Positions 1 through 5,570 are shown, counted from the stretch's first letter. The stretch: DNA of 6,849 nt from Nitrospirota bacterium (GCA_020028195.1 JAHWYE010000091.1:1-6849), one strand, 5' to 3'. The notes: generated by a model not told the origin, from the letters alone. Made by a program: numbers and translations.

Positions 1-220
1 TCGCAATCTTCTCGCGCTGGAGTTCCATCAAGGTCTGGACGCAGCGCGCCTGAGCCTCTCCGCTATACCTTGAACATTCCCATGGCACCTGCGCGTCGGT
101 CGCCAGTGCCGGGAATGCGGAGAGTAGAAGCCCTGCGCCCAATCCCCATGCCAGCAGGATTTCCCATCGCGATCGTCTTTCCTGAGAGGATTCCATCAGA
201 GTCGTCGTGAGACGTACCAT
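1..220 (-). CDS. Exported protein of unknown function, 3' end missing (cut by left edge)
   Basis: The frame opens at an ATG whose first base is 220 and runs without a stop off the left edge, giving 73 visible residues. The start is fixed by a very strong ribosome site, AGGAGGGGG, ending five bases before the ATG. The product begins with a basic n-region (RRSR near residues 15-18), then a hydrophobic stretch at about 21-39 ending in PALA, a good signal-peptidase I site after Ala40. The mature part starts TDAQVPWECSRYSGEAQARC and continues into a charged helical stretch (LMELQREKIA). Two cysteines, at 49 and 60, could form a disulfide in the periplasm. I do not recognise a named family, and the part that would define function lies outside the window. 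It follows the small basic-protein gene on the same strand after 139 bases, so co-transcription is possible but not shown. A different reading frame is open across 63-359 but lacks this start signal. Confidence 0.72.
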   Translation of the reverse strand, partial: MVRLTTTLMESSQERRSRWEILLAWGLGAGLLLSAFPALATDAQVPWECSRYSGEAQARCVQTLMELQREKIA

Positions 221-248
221 GAGTCCCCCTCCTAGTTAGAGCGTACTT

Positions 249-262
249 ACATGCTACCATGT
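249..262. repeat. Short inverted repeat upstream of the exported-protein gene
   Basis: ACATG at 249-253 and CATGT at 258-262 form a perfect 5-bp inverted repeat with a 4-base centre. It lies 29 bases upstream of the start at 220. It could be a small operator or a weak leader hairpin. A match this short can arise by chance. Confidence 0.2.
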
Positions 263-321
263 GATCGTGACGTTGAATAGGTCCCTCTCCTCCTGTTAGG
301 AAGAACGCACGGGAAGACTTT

Positions 322-351
322 GGGTTGACCGCACGCGGTCTGGCACACCCG
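322..351 (-). terminator. Hairpin after the small basic-protein gene, possible weak terminator
   Basis: GACCGC at 327-332 and GCGGTC at 335-340 are perfect inverted arms. Flanking GGGT (322-325) and ACCC (347-350) could lengthen the stem across an asymmetric internal loop. The structure lies about 20 bases beyond the minus-strand stop at 360. There is no T-run after it on the minus strand, so it would be a poor intrinsic terminator. It may instead be an mRNA-stabilising structure between two tandem genes. Confidence 0.3.
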
Positions 352-359
352 GTGATCAA

Positions 360-617
360 CTAGCTCTCCAGAATACTCACGAACTCGCGCGCGCGGACCA
401 GATCCTCTCGTGTACAGAGCCGCTTCTCGATCAGGAGGTGTTCCAGTGCCGCAACCCTGGCGGTCACCTCCGGCACGATGATGTCAATCTGCTCGATCAC
501 GTCGTTGAGTCGGTGGCCGAGCAGGGACTCCCGGCTTGTAGCAGACTCTCCTCTCTTTCTCTGATGAATGGTATGACGTCTTAGCCGTTTCCGTTGAGGC
601 TTCTTCTTGGGTGGCAT
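360..617 (-). CDS. Small, strongly basic hypothetical protein (85 aa)
   Basis: The chosen start is the ATG whose first base is 617, because AGGAGG sits five bases before it; the frame is open further upstream but has no comparable ribosome site. The product has two parts. Residues 1-23 are packed with Lys and Arg (MPPKKKPQRKRLRRH and following), which suggests contact with nucleic acid or another polyanion. Residues about 34-85 look helical and amphipathic and end VAALEHLLIEKRLCTREDLV...FVSILES. The ALEHLLIEK-x-L segment resembles the short helix found near the N-terminus of nitrile hydratase alpha subunits (family form: ALE-x-LL-x-EKGL), but the metal-binding and catalytic regions of that enzyme are absent, so no hydratase role is implied. 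There is no signal peptide or membrane segment. I do not recognise the family. A candidate promoter lies just upstream at 642-670. It is transcribed away from arsI. Confidence 0.7.
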   Translation of the reverse strand: MPPKKKPQRKRLRRHTIHQRKRGESATSRESLLGHRLNDVIEQIDIIVPEVTARVAALEHLLIEKRLCTREDLVRAREFVSILES

Positions 618-641
618 GGGTACCTCCTGTTTGTGGTCCTT

Positions 642-670
642 CCTGTACCGTGCTTTGCAGTACCGGTCAA
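642..670 (-). promoter_or_regulatory. Candidate sigma70-type promoter for the small basic-protein gene
   Basis: On the minus strand TTGACC (bases 670-665) is followed after exactly 17 bases by TACAGG (647-642). The -35 matches consensus at five of six positions, the -10 at only three. Transcription would start near 635, leaving a leader of under 20 bases that contains the AGGAGG site. Location and spacing are right; the weak -10 keeps this tentative. Confidence 0.33.
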
Positions 671-675
671 GCACG
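649..675. repeat. 7-bp inverted repeat overlapping the candidate promoter
   Basis: CGTGCTT at 649-655 and AAGCACG at 669-675 are perfect inverted arms separated by 13 bases. The arms overlap the -35 element (665-670) and lie within the spacer of the candidate minus-strand promoter. An operator in this position would block polymerase. It may also be chance. Confidence 0.3.
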
Positions 676-770
676 ATTTCGTGGGCGGGGCGGGTTGGGG
701 CGCGGGGCTTTATATCCAAGGGTTTGGGACCGTTGCGTCCTTTTGAGGAGTCCACCGTCTATATGAGTAA

Positions 771-791
771 AGGGAGGCACAGGGCCTTCCT
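771..791 (+). promoter_or_regulatory. Stem-loop in the arsI leader
   Basis: AGGGAGGC at 771-778 pairs with GCCTTCCT at 784-791 around a 5-base loop: eight base pairs including one G-U. It ends nine bases before the arsI Shine-Dalgarno site (801-806). No T-run follows, so it is not a terminator for plus-strand transcription. If the -10-like TATATG at 760-765 is real, the stem-loop would form the very 5' end of the transcript and could stabilise it or affect translation. Confidence 0.35.
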
Positions 792-813
792 AACTCAATA
801 AAGGAGAAACCCC

Positions 814-1233
814 ATGAGACCCCACATTTCTCTCAACGTGCGTGATGTGCCCGCCAGCGTGGAGTTTTATAGGAAAGTCTTTGGCGTGCATCCCCAGAAG
901 CAGGCGGCGGACTACGCAAAGTTCGACCTGGCCACACCGGCGTTGAACTTCTCCCTGGTGTCTTCGACCGGTACGATCAGTGACGTAAATCACTTCGGCA
1001 TCGAGGTCGATTCTCCCGGCGAGGTCGCCGAGTGGGGACGGCATCTTCAGGAGCAAGGCATTCTCGACAAGGTCGAGAACAACGTCGACTGCTGCTACGC
1101 GAGGCAGGATAAGGTGTGGTTCACCGATCCAGACGGCAATCGCTGGGAGGTCTTTACCGTGCTGGAGCAATTGTCCGTGACGACACCGCTGAAGGAGACC
1201 GCCTGCTGTGTGCCGACGTGCTGCTCAAGCTAG
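814..1233 (+). CDS. arsI: ArsI, methylarsenite C-As lyase (VOC/glyoxalase fold; also annotated CadI)
   Basis: ArsI is a non-heme Fe(II), O2-dependent dioxygenase of the vicinal-oxygen-chelate superfamily. It breaks the carbon-arsenic bond of trivalent organoarsenicals such as methylarsenite, releasing arsenite in the cytoplasm. The 139-aa length fits the family. The sequence shows the expected landmarks: His4 in PHISLNV, His60 in DVNHFGIEV and Glu112 in NRWEVFTV fit the metal triad, and the vicinal pair Cys93-Cys94 in VDCCYARQDKVWFTDPDG is the As(III)-binding signature. The tail adds two more vicinal pairs, Cys131-132 and Cys136-137 (ACCVPTCCSS), a type of Cys-rich end seen in this family and probably flexible. 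The start is supported by AAGGAG at 801-806, seven bases upstream. Next gene on the strand is the SigZ-like sigma factor, 60 bases on. No arsR, arsM or efflux gene is visible, so the product arsenite must be handled by genes elsewhere. The older CadI name (cadmium-induced) refers to the same family. Confidence 0.88.
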   Translation: MRPHISLNVRDVPASVEFYRKVFGVHPQKQAADYAKFDLATPALNFSLVSSTGTISDVNHFGIEVDSPGEVAEWGRHLQEQGILDKVENNVDCCYARQDKVWFTDPDGNRWEVFTVLEQLSVTTPLKETACCVPTCCSS

Positions 1234-1293
1234 AGGCTTGCGGTTGCGGTGGACGAGCAGTACCCTATGCGTACACTCGACGGAAGCTCGGTC

Positions 1294-1923
1294 ATGACGC
1301 AAGACGTGAAGGACATCTGGCAGGAGGTGCACCGTGGGCTGCGGACGTTTATCGCGCGGCGCGTGGCGAACGACGCTGAGGTCGAAGACCTCCTGCAGGA
1401 GGTCTTCCTGCGGATGCATCGACGGCTGGAGAGTCTCAAGGATCCCAGCCGATTGGTGTCGTGGGTGTTCCAGATTACGCGCCATGCGATTGCGGATCAT
1501 TACCGCGCGATGGAGCGGCAGCGCGAAGTGCCGGCCGGCCTGGCCGCCGACATGGACGCGGCATTCCCCACACCATCCCCCTCTCCCACACGCCAGTCCC
1601 CCGACTCCGGTGAGCTTCGTCAGGAACTGGCTGCCTGCCTTCGTCCGATGGTCGAGCAGCTATCCACTCACTCTAGAGAAGCGATTACGCTTGTTGAACT
1701 GGACGGCTTGACGCAACAGGCAGCCGCCAAACGACTGGGCCTCTCCGCGTCCGGCATGAAGTCCCGGGTGCAACGGGGCCGCCGGCAGTTGAAGCGCCTG
1801 CTCGAAGAGTGCTGTGTCATTCAACTCGACCACCGCCGTCGCATCGCTGAGTATGCCGTGCGAGATCCGCAGTGCAATCCCTGCGGCGCATCACACAATC
1901 AGAAGCCGTCGCGGGCTCGATAA
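1294..1923 (+). CDS. sigZ: ECF RNA polymerase sigma factor, SigZ type, with cysteine-rich C-terminal extension
   Basis: This directs RNA polymerase to specific promoters. With the start at 1294 (209 aa), sigma region 2 covers about residues 10-75: FIARRVANDAEVEDLLQEVFLRMH (region 2.1-2.2, binds core), then SWVFQITRHAIADHYR (region 2.3-2.4, reads the -10). A Pro/Ser linker follows at about 90-106. Region 4 is at 117-170, with the helix-turn-helix LTQQAAAKRLGLSASGMKSRV (139-159) that reads the -35. After region 4 comes an extension, LLEECCVIQLDHRRRIAEYA to the end, holding Cys173-Cys174 and Cys194-x-x-Cys197, a plausible metal or metalloid site. No anti-sigma gene follows. Start choice is uncertain: ATG 1294 has a weak GGAAG seven bases upstream and fits family N-termini; ATG 1267 or GTG 1249 in frame would add 9 or 15 residues. 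The gene follows arsI by 60 bases and is probably co-transcribed with it. Confidence 0.8.
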   Translation: MTQDVKDIWQEVHRGLRTFIARRVANDAEVEDLLQEVFLRMHRRLESLKDPSRLVSWVFQITRHAIADHYRAMERQREVPAGLAADMDAAFPTPSPSPTRQSPDSGELRQELAACLRPMVEQLSTHSREAITLVELDGLTQQAAAKRLGLSASGMKSRVQRGRRQLKRLLEECCVIQLDHRRRIAEYAVRDPQCNPCGASHNQKPSRAR

Positions 1924-1929
1924 CGAACG

Positions 1930-1982
1930 GCTGCGCTGGCGCGCTGGCGTAGCGCGGCAGGGCGCGCGGCGTCTCGTTTTCT
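1930..1982 (+). terminator. Possible terminator after arsI-sigZ
   Basis: GCTGCGCT at 1930-1937 pairs with AGCGCGGC at 1951-1958 (eight pairs, one G-U, 13-base loop). Further GC-rich sequence allows competing folds before a T-rich run, CGTTTTCTT, at 1975-1983. The hairpin is strong but sits about 17 bases from the T-run, so it is not a textbook intrinsic terminator. It lies just after the sigZ stop, where one is expected. Confidence 0.35.
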
Positions 1983-2009
1983 TACTGGGGTCGGCCTTCC
2001 TCGCGGATG

Positions 2010-2038
2010 TTGACTCCATCCCTCTCAAACAGTAGCCT
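2010..2038 (+). promoter_or_regulatory. Candidate promoter for the antiporter gene
   Basis: TTGACT at 2010-2015 (five of six to the -35 consensus) is followed after 17 bases by TAGCCT at 2033-2038 (only three of six to the -10). It lies about 60 bases before the start codon, after the putative sigZ terminator. The spacing is ideal and the -10 poor. Confidence 0.28.
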
Positions 2039-2099
2039 GTCGCTATTTCTGCTTTGCTATTAACCTATCCGGCAGTTCGCTCCGAAGAAGGGATGTTGG

Positions 2100-3707
2100 A
2101 TGCAGGGTCTTCATCAGGTCGAGATCGTCATCATGCTGCTCGCGGTGGTATTGGTACTGACGACGATCGCGCGCAAGATCCTCATCCCTTATCCCATTCT
2201 CCTGGTCATCGGCGGGCTGGTGCTCGGTGTGGTGCCGGGTCTGCCGACGGTCACGCTCAACCCGGATCTTGTCTTTCTTGTCTTCCTGCCGCCAATCCTG
2301 TGGGCCGCTGCCTACTTCACCTCCCTACGTGAATTCCGTGCGAACCTCCGACCGATTTCGCTGCTGGCGGTCGGGCTTGTGCTGGCGACGACGGCCGCGG
2401 TGGCCGTGGTGGCGCACACCGTGTTGCCCGGCATCGGTTGGGCGGAGGCCATCGCCTTGGGTGCCATTGTCTCTCCGCCGGACGCCGTGTCGGCGACGGC
2501 CATCGGGAAGCGGCTGCGCATCCCTCGTCGCCTCGTCACGATCCTCGAGGGCGAGAGTCTTGTCAACGATGCCACAGCCCTGGTGCTGTACCGATCAGCC
2601 GTAGGCGCGGCCGTCAGCGGAACCTTCCTGCTTGGCGAGACGCTCCTCGAGTTCGTCTACGCTGCCGTGGTGGGCGTCGCCATCGGGATCGCGGTGGCCA
2701 TGCTCACCCGGTGGGCGCTGTGCGCCACCGAGGATAGTTTCACCCAGGTCTCAATTACGTTGCTGGGCCCGTATGTCGCGTGGGTGTTGGGAGAGTCGGC
2801 GCAGGCCTCAGCCGTGCTCGCCTGCGTCGCGGGAGGCCTGTATCTTCGGCAGCAATTTAGCGGGGCTGTCGCGCCGGCCACACGACTTCAGGCTCGTGCC
2901 GTGTGGGACCTTCTCATCTTCGTGCTCAACGGCTTCATTTTCATCCTCATCGGGCTTCAGCTAGGAGCGCTTCGCGAGGCGGTGCCCTCCGGTCAGTTCG
3001 GCTCGCTCCTGATCGCCGGCGCGCTGGTGAGCGTCACGGCCATCGTGGTGCGCTTGGGATGGGTCCCGTTGGCGGCCGTGCTCCCCAGGCTGGTGAGCCC
3101 ATCATTGCGGGCGCGCGATCCGATGCCGCCCTGGTCCCATGTGTTCCTCGTCGCATGGACCGGCATGCGAGGGATCGTCACGCTCGCCGCCGCATTGGCT
3201 CTGCCGGTGACGACGGCCGCCGGCGCGCCGTTCCCGTTTCGAGCCGAGATCATCCTCCTGAGCTTTTCTGTGATTCTCGCCACGCTCGTCCTGCAAGGTC
3301 TCTCGCTGACTCCGCTGATCCGGGCCATGCGGCTCGAGGAAGACCGGGGGAATGAACAGGAAGAGAGACAGGCGCGCGAGCACGCCGCCACGGCGGCGCT
3401 GACCCGCCTGGATGAATTGGCGGATCACGATTGGCTCGTTCCGGAGCAGCTTGAACGACTCCGTCTCCACTATGGTCGTCGCTTGGAGAGTTACGCCAAG
3501 TCCGGAGCCGTTGATTCGGAATACTCGCTCGAAGCCGCCGACGCCTTCCGACGACTGCGGCATGAGACCTTAACGGCTGAGCGGCTAGCTCTGGTCGGGC
3601 TGCGCAATAACGGGACGATCAGCGACGAACTGCTCCACCGCCTCGAACACGAGCTCGATGTCGAAGCGCTCCGTCTCGGTATCGCCGAACGGCGAGCGAA
3701 TGCATGA
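2100..3707 (+). CDS. CPA1-family Na+/H+ (monovalent cation/proton) antiporter, NhaP-like
   Basis: This inner-membrane protein of 535 aa exchanges protons for Na+ or K+ and supports pH and salt homeostasis. Residues 1-410 are made of about a dozen hydrophobic segments. The ion-binding core is visible: SPPDA at 125-129 in the unwound-helix region, then EGESLVNDATALV (150-162), with the Asn156-Asp157 pair typical of electroneutral CPA1 exchangers. WTGMRGIVTLAAALALP (353-369) carries the conserved Arg357. Residues 411-535 are a hydrophilic, largely helical cytosolic domain with a charged run (EEDRGNEQEERQAREH) and an ending LRNNGTISDELLHRLEHELD typical of this bacterial subgroup. The start at 2100 has AAGG at 2088-2091, eight bases upstream; an overlapping ATG at 2093 is in another frame. 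Ion specificity cannot be read from sequence. It is downstream of sigZ by 176 bases with its own candidate promoter, so a link to arsenic handling is not indicated. Confidence 0.9.
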   Translation: MQGLHQVEIVIMLLAVVLVLTTIARKILIPYPILLVIGGLVLGVVPGLPTVTLNPDLVFLVFLPPILWAAAYFTSLREFRANLRPISLLAVGLVLATTAAVAVVAHTVLPGIGWAEAIALGAIVSPPDAVSATAIGKRLRIPRRLVTILEGESLVNDATALVLYRSAVGAAVSGTFLLGETLLEFVYAAVVGVAIGIAVAMLTRWALCATEDSFTQVSITLLGPYVAWVLGESAQASAVLACVAGGLYLRQQFSGAVAPATRLQARAVWDLLIFVLNGFIFILIGLQLGALREAVPSGQFGSLLIAGALVSVTAIVVRLGWVPLAAVLPRLVSPSLRARDPMPPWSHVFLVAWTGMRGIVTLAAALALPVTTAAGAPFPFRAEIILLSFSVILATLVLQGLSLTPLIRAMRLEEDRGNEQEERQAREHAATAALTRLDELADHDWLVPEQLERLRLHYGRRLESYAKSGAVDSEYSLEAADAFRRLRHETLTAERLALVGLRNNGTISDELLHRLEHELDVEALRLGIAERRANA

Positions 3708-3906
3708 TCTCCTGGGAGGTAGCAAATGATGTCAGGTGCCGTTTGGGAGCGAGGCGGGGCGCGCGGACACTTGCCACTTTACTTCTGCTCCGGCGCGCGA
3801 TACCCTTTGGCTCCTAATTTATACTCCGCATTCATTTCTCGTTCGTGTTGCCGGACGGAGCCACGCCGGGGATTACAATGGGCCTAACCTTTTGAAGGAG
3901 TCTGCC
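3708..3906 (+). other. Intergenic region before the DUF4412-like gene, with -10-like boxes
   Basis: Besides the doubtful small ORF this stretch holds two -10-like boxes: TATACT at 3820-3825 and TACAAT at 3874-3879 (five of six each). Neither has a good -35 at 16-18 bases; TTGCCG at 3848-3853 is 20 bases before the second. One of them probably marks the promoter of the 3907 gene. No clear terminator for the antiporter gene is visible. Confidence 0.3.
3726..3887 (+). CDS. Doubtful small ORF (53 aa) behind the antiporter gene
   Basis: GGGAGG at 3714-3719 lies six bases before an ATG-ATG pair (3726 and 3729), a good translation start. The frame runs 53 codons to a TAA at 3885-3887, just before the ribosome site of the next gene. 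The peptide (beginning MMSGAVWERGGARGH) has no membrane segment, signal peptide or familiar motif, and its composition is not clearly protein-like (three cysteines; Arg and Gly rich at the start). The start signal is the only evidence for it. It may be a spurious ORF or a short leader-type peptide. Confidence 0.2.
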   Translation: MMSGAVWERGGARGHLPLYFCSGARYPLAPNLYSAFISRSCCRTEPRRGLQWA

Positions 3907-4701
3907 ATGTTACTACGCATCGTCCCGATCATTGCTCTGACAGGTCTCGTCGGCGTGCTGCCAGCCGGAGCGGCACAGCGCAGCGTACCCCAAGTGGAGT
4001 ACTCAGCTGACTCGGTCACTCAAACAGAAGAGGCGACGACGCAGGAGCATCTCTACTACACGCCGACAAAGGAACGCCGCGAAACGCTGGTTGGGAGCGG
4101 CGATGCCGCAGAAGGGTCGGTGCAGATCTTCCGGCGTGACAGTAAAGTGATGTGGCTACTGATGCCGTCAGAGAAAATGTATATGGAACACTCGATGGGG
4201 AAAGGCAATGCCAAAGACGTCTCGCAGTGGGATTTTGAGGAGACGGTTATGGGAGAAGAGATACTCAACGGCGTGAAGGTCACCAAGTACAAGACCATCG
4301 CGACCAGCACCGACGGGAAGAAGTATGGCGGCTTCTCCTGGCGGACGAAGGAGGGAATCTCTATCAAGACCGATCTGCTGTACAAGGAAGGGAACGAGAA
4401 ACATCGGATGATGACGGAACTCAAGAATGTGAAGGTCGGCAAGCAGGATCCGCAGCTGTTCGAGATTCCCAAAGGGTATACGAAACTTGATATGAGCGGG
4501 ATGAGGGGGGGCATGATGGGGGGCGCGATGGACCGGGAAGGCGCGGCTCAACCGAGGTTGAACAAGCCCGCCACGGGCAGGCCCGGGACGAACTTGCCGG
4601 TGGAAGAGGCGCCGGCCACACCTGAGCCAGAGCCGACTGCCGACGACCGGTCGGATACGCAGAAGGCGACCGACATGATGAAAAAGTTGTTTGGGCAATA
4701 G
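3907..4701 (+). CDS. Exported DUF4412-like protein
   Basis: The start at 3907 is set by AAGGAG at 3895-3900, six bases upstream, and by the signal peptide that follows; the frame is open further upstream to 3736 but that part is not protein-like. Residues 1-23 are a signal peptide (MLLRIVPIIALTGLVGVLPAGAA) with a likely cut after AGAA or AGA. The mature part is a DUF4412-type domain at about 45-195: KVMWLLMPSEKMYMEHSM (80-97), NGVKVTKYKTI (121-131), GGFSWRTKEGISIKTDLLY (141-159) and the ending DPQLFEIPKGYTKLDM. Its beta-rich pattern resembles LolA/LolB-like folds that bind lipid, but that is inference. After it come a Gly/Met-rich stretch (MSGMRGGMMGGAMD, 196-209), a Pro/Glu linker and a short helix, DMMKKLFGQ. 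Acts in the periplasm or outer envelope; molecular role unknown. Lys-rich, with somewhat lower GC than its neighbours. A carboxypeptidase gene follows after 9 bases. Confidence 0.8.
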   Translation: MLLRIVPIIALTGLVGVLPAGAAQRSVPQVEYSADSVTQTEEATTQEHLYYTPTKERRETLVGSGDAAEGSVQIFRRDSKVMWLLMPSEKMYMEHSMGKGNAKDVSQWDFEETVMGEEILNGVKVTKYKTIATSTDGKKYGGFSWRTKEGISIKTDLLYKEGNEKHRMMTELKNVKVGKQDPQLFEIPKGYTKLDMSGMRGGMMGGAMDREGAAQPRLNKPATGRPGTNLPVEEAPATPEPEPTADDRSDTQKATDMMKKLFGQ

Positions 4702-4710
4702 CTCGCAGCC

Positions 4711-5553
4711 ATGAGAGCGCTTGGGCGTGGGTGGTCGCTCCTCTTCGGCCTTGCGCTGATATCTCTACTGTGCGGAGTCGGTGCCCACGACGCGCTCTCC
4801 CAGGGAGTTCCGACCCCACCGTCGATCAAGGCCTCCGCCTTGTACCTGGTCGACCTGAAGTCCGGCCGTGTCCTCCTGGAAAAGAATGCGACCCGTCGGC
4901 TTCCACCGGCCAGCCTGACGAAAGTGATGACAGCGCTGGTGGCGATGGAAGCCGCCTCTCCGCAGCAGGTCGTGCAAGTCGATCGCCGTGCGCTCGTGCA
5001 TCGCTCATCCCTCAAACTACATGCCGGCGAAGAGTTTCTTTTGCGCGATCTGCTTACGGCCATGCTGGTGACGAGCGCGAACGATGCCTGCCAGGCGGTC
5101 GCCCTGCATGTGGGTGGCGAGGCCGACAGGTTCGTCGCGATGATGAACGAGCGGGCGCGCGCCTTGGGACTGCGCGATACACATTTCGCCAACGCCTGCG
5201 GATTCGACGCGCCCGATCACTACTCGACGGCCGCGGATTTGGCCAAGTTGACGGAACAGGCGCTGCAAGTGCCTGCCATTTCCATGATGGTTCGCACAGT
5301 CATACGGGAGATCGCCAGCGTGGACGGCAAACGGCAGGTCCCTCTCCGTAGCACCAATGAGCTGCTCCTCGATCCTGACGTGACAGGCGTAAAAACCGGG
5401 TACACCAGCAAGGCCGGGCGTTGTCTGATCGCCAGCATGTTCAAGGACGGACACCAGTTGCTGCTCGTGGGATTGAATTTCATGGATCGGTGGGAACAGG
5501 CCACACAACTACTGCGGTACGGACAGGCGGTGTTGCGGGTCGGGAACGAGTGA
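4711..5553 (+). CDS. Exported D-alanyl-D-alanine carboxypeptidase (peptidase family S11, penicillin-binding protein)
   Basis: This removes the terminal D-Ala from peptidoglycan pentapeptides in the periplasm, limiting cross-linking. All three active-site motifs are present: Ser68-x-x-Lys71 (PASLTKVMTA), Ser122-x-Asn124 (TSANDA) and Lys228-Thr-Gly (GVKTGYTSKAGRC). Residues 1-31 are a signal peptide with hydrophobic core LLFGLALISLLCGVGA. At 280 aa the protein ends about 50 residues after KTG, so it lacks the C-terminal beta domain and the amphipathic membrane anchor of E. coli PBP5 (about 400 aa). It is therefore a catalytic-domain-only form, probably soluble in the periplasm, unless the signal stays uncleaved. 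A Cys at residue 21 is not in a clear lipobox. There is no good Shine-Dalgarno site before ATG 4711, nine bases after the previous stop, so translation may be coupled to the DUF4412-like gene. It converges on the TPR membrane gene. Confidence 0.9.
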   Translation: MRALGRGWSLLFGLALISLLCGVGAHDALSQGVPTPPSIKASALYLVDLKSGRVLLEKNATRRLPPASLTKVMTALVAMEAASPQQVVQVDRRALVHRSSLKLHAGEEFLLRDLLTAMLVTSANDACQAVALHVGGEADRFVAMMNERARALGLRDTHFANACGFDAPDHYSTAADLAKLTEQALQVPAISMMVRTVIREIASVDGKRQVPLRSTNELLLDPDVTGVKTGYTSKAGRCLIASMFKDGHQLLLVGLNFMDRWEQATQLLRYGQAVLRVGNE

Positions 5554-5570
5554 GGCAGCCTCTTACTGCC
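5554..5570. terminator. Small hairpin at the convergent gene junction
   Basis: GGCAG at 5554-5558 pairs with CTGCC at 5566-5570 around a 7-base loop, in the only space between the convergent stops at 5553 and 5563. It could serve as a weak two-way terminator, but the stem is short and neither side has a T-run. Confidence 0.22.

Larger units (their letters stand above)
618..813. other. Divergent intergenic region between the small basic-protein gene and arsI
   Basis: This 196-base stretch separates divergently read genes and should hold both promoters. For the minus side see 642-670. For arsI I see a -10-like TATATG at 760-765, but no convincing -35 at 16-18 bases; TTGCGT at 733-738 is 21 bases away. 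CGTC at 756-759 immediately before it resembles the -10 of many ECF-sigma promoters, but no GGAAC-type -35 lies at the normal distance. A second AT-rich patch (TTTATAT, 709-715) lies mid-region. I see no clear ArsR-type operator. Confidence 0.4.

Noticed and set aside
285..296. Second AGGAGG-like run on the minus strand
   Set aside because: No ATG, GTG or TTG lies at a suitable distance after it; probably a chance purine run.
63..359. Open minus-strand frame of 98 codons
   Set aside because: It overlaps the exported-protein frame that has a much better ribosome site and a signal peptide; its translation is low-complexity and not protein-like.
607..801. Plus-strand open frame of 64 codons in the divergent intergenic region
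   Set aside because: It starts inside the small basic-protein gene on the other strand, has no proper ribosome site, and covers the expected promoter region.
2438..3563. Several open frames on both strands inside the antiporter gene
   Set aside because: All are Arg/Ser/Pro-rich shadows typical of GC-rich coding sequence; the antiporter frame carries every family motif.
4168..4698. Long minus-strand open frames antisense to the DUF4412-like gene
   Set aside because: Shadow frames caused by codon bias of the plus-strand gene; no signal or domain, whereas the plus frame has a ribosome site and signal peptide.
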